Origin: Actinomycetes bacterium
Lineage (GTDB): Bacteria > Actinomycetota > Acidimicrobiia > Spongiisociales > UBA5794
Length of the DNA: 6,311 nt
Reading direction: 5' to 3'
Assembly (NCBI GenBank): GCA_024640745.1
Contig: JAHEEL010000135.1
Span: 1-6,311 of the forward strand
Shown here: in pieces, positions 5,896-6,311 of the stretch
Position numbering within the stretch: the first letter of the stretch is position 1
Layout: each line of letters begins with the position of its first letter
Notes under the pieces: model-generated
The model's input: the letters and a program-made list of their open reading frames with translations, nothing else
Told to the model about the DNA's origin: nothing
Databases searched by the model: none
Program-made: the position numbers and the translations under genes

Positions 5896-6311
5896 GTGCC
5901 GTCCGAAGCCGACTACCGCCTTCCCCGAACCGTCATCCCGAGTCACTATGACCTGACGTTGACGCCCGATCTCGTTGCTGCAAGGTTCGGCGGGCGCGTC
6001 GTGGTGGACGTTGAGGTGGTCGAGCCGGTCTCCGAGATCATCGTGAACACCGCGGAACTGATGTTGAGCGACGTGGCACTCCTCAACGATCGCGGAGCGA
6101 GGCTGGCGGCAACCGTCGCTACCGACGAAGATGCCGAGCGATCGACGCTGACCCTCGACGGTGTCGCCGAGTCCGGCGCCTGGAAGCTCGACATCACTTT
6201 TGCAGGCATCCTCAACGATGACCTGCGTGGCTTCTATCGATCCGTCTACACCAACCCCGACGGCCACGAGAAGACCATGGCCACGACGCAGTTCGAGGCA
6301 ACTGAGGCTCG
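5896..6311 (+). CDS. M1-family (aminopeptidase N-like) zinc aminopeptidase, 3' partial
   Basis: N-terminal part of a gluzincin aminopeptidase that would remove N-terminal amino acids from peptides, probably in the cytoplasm because no signal peptide is present. 138 residues are visible before the right edge. The start reads MPSEADYRLPRTVIPSHYDL, the usual opening of the M1 N-terminal beta-domain (YRLPxxVxPxHYDLxLxPDL). The domain continues to LRGFYRSVYTNPDG and then TTQFEATEAR, the conserved segment that reaches the S1 pocket in M1 enzymes (QFEpxdAR in ERAP- and PSA-type proteins). The catalytic GAMEN and HEXXH motifs lie beyond the window, so activity cannot be judged. GTG at 5896 is chosen for the GAGGAG 6 bases before it and because the protein begins right at the conserved opening. 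It has its own probable promoter and shows no functional tie to the upstream genes. The puromycin-sensitive or ERAP-like subgroup is likely, but the exact pepN-type naming is uncertain. Confidence 0.92.
   Translation, partial: MPSEADYRLPRTVIPSHYDLTLTPDLVAARFGGRVVVDVEVVEPVSEIIVNTAELMLSDVALLNDRGARLAATVATDEDAERSTLTLDGVAESGAWKLDITFAGILNDDLRGFYRSVYTNPDGHEKTMATTQFEATEA

Noticed and set aside
5470..6267. Reverse-strand open frame of 265 codons spanning the end of the M23-LVIVD gene and the start of the M1 gene
   Set aside because: Both ends lie opposite clear family matches, the gap between them carries + strand promoter and ribosome signals, and the translation shows no known motif.
1..6311. Mobile element, CRISPR array, tRNA or rRNA, or prophage content
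   Set aside because: Reading through showed no direct repeat arrays, terminal inverted repeats, transposase motifs or RNA gene signatures. All space is filled by collinear housekeeping-type genes with similar composition.

Overview
The window is GC-rich and densely coded on the + strand only. It looks like a chromosomal segment from a high-GC Actinomycetota-like bacterium, possibly of the Acidimicrobiia type. This rests on base composition, GTG starts, a TANNNT-type -10 box set up for leaderless transcription, and the style of the M23 and M1 peptidase sequences. The taxonomic call is an inference from appearance, not from a search.

Positions 1-3736 hold the end of a cytochrome c maturation (System I, Ccm) operon in the order ccmF (5' end cut by the window edge), ccmH, ccmI-like, ccmG. 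The reading frames overlap by 8, 4 and 4 bases, so the genes are almost certainly co-transcribed and translationally coupled. CcmF and CcmH/CcmI would form the haem lyase that attaches haem to apocytochrome c outside the membrane. CcmG and CcmH would supply electrons to keep the CXXCH cysteines reduced. The remaining genes (ccmA, B, C, E) are not in the window and would be expected upstream of position 1.

Positions 3737-3816 are a short intergenic gap with GC-rich inverted repeats and a -10-like TACCCT placed exactly for a leaderless start at ATG 3817. The next gene (3817-5796) encodes an unusual secreted protein: a signal peptide, a complete-looking M23 (LytM-type) zinc peptidase domain, and a C-terminal domain of seven LVIVD-type repeats that probably form a seven-bladed beta-propeller. 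The fifth repeat unit is interrupted by a strongly acidic insert of about 50 residues.

Positions 5797-5895 are a second short gap with a -10-like TACCAT and a strong Shine-Dalgarno. They lead into the 5' end of an M1-family (aminopeptidase N-like) zinc aminopeptidase that starts at GTG 5896 and runs off the right edge before its catalytic motifs. No RNA genes, mobile elements, CRISPR arrays or direct repeats were seen, and no stretch over 300 bases lacks a gene. The most distinctive item is the M23-LVIVD propeller fusion with its acidic insert. The rest is recognisable biology with some sequence deviations, listed as findings.
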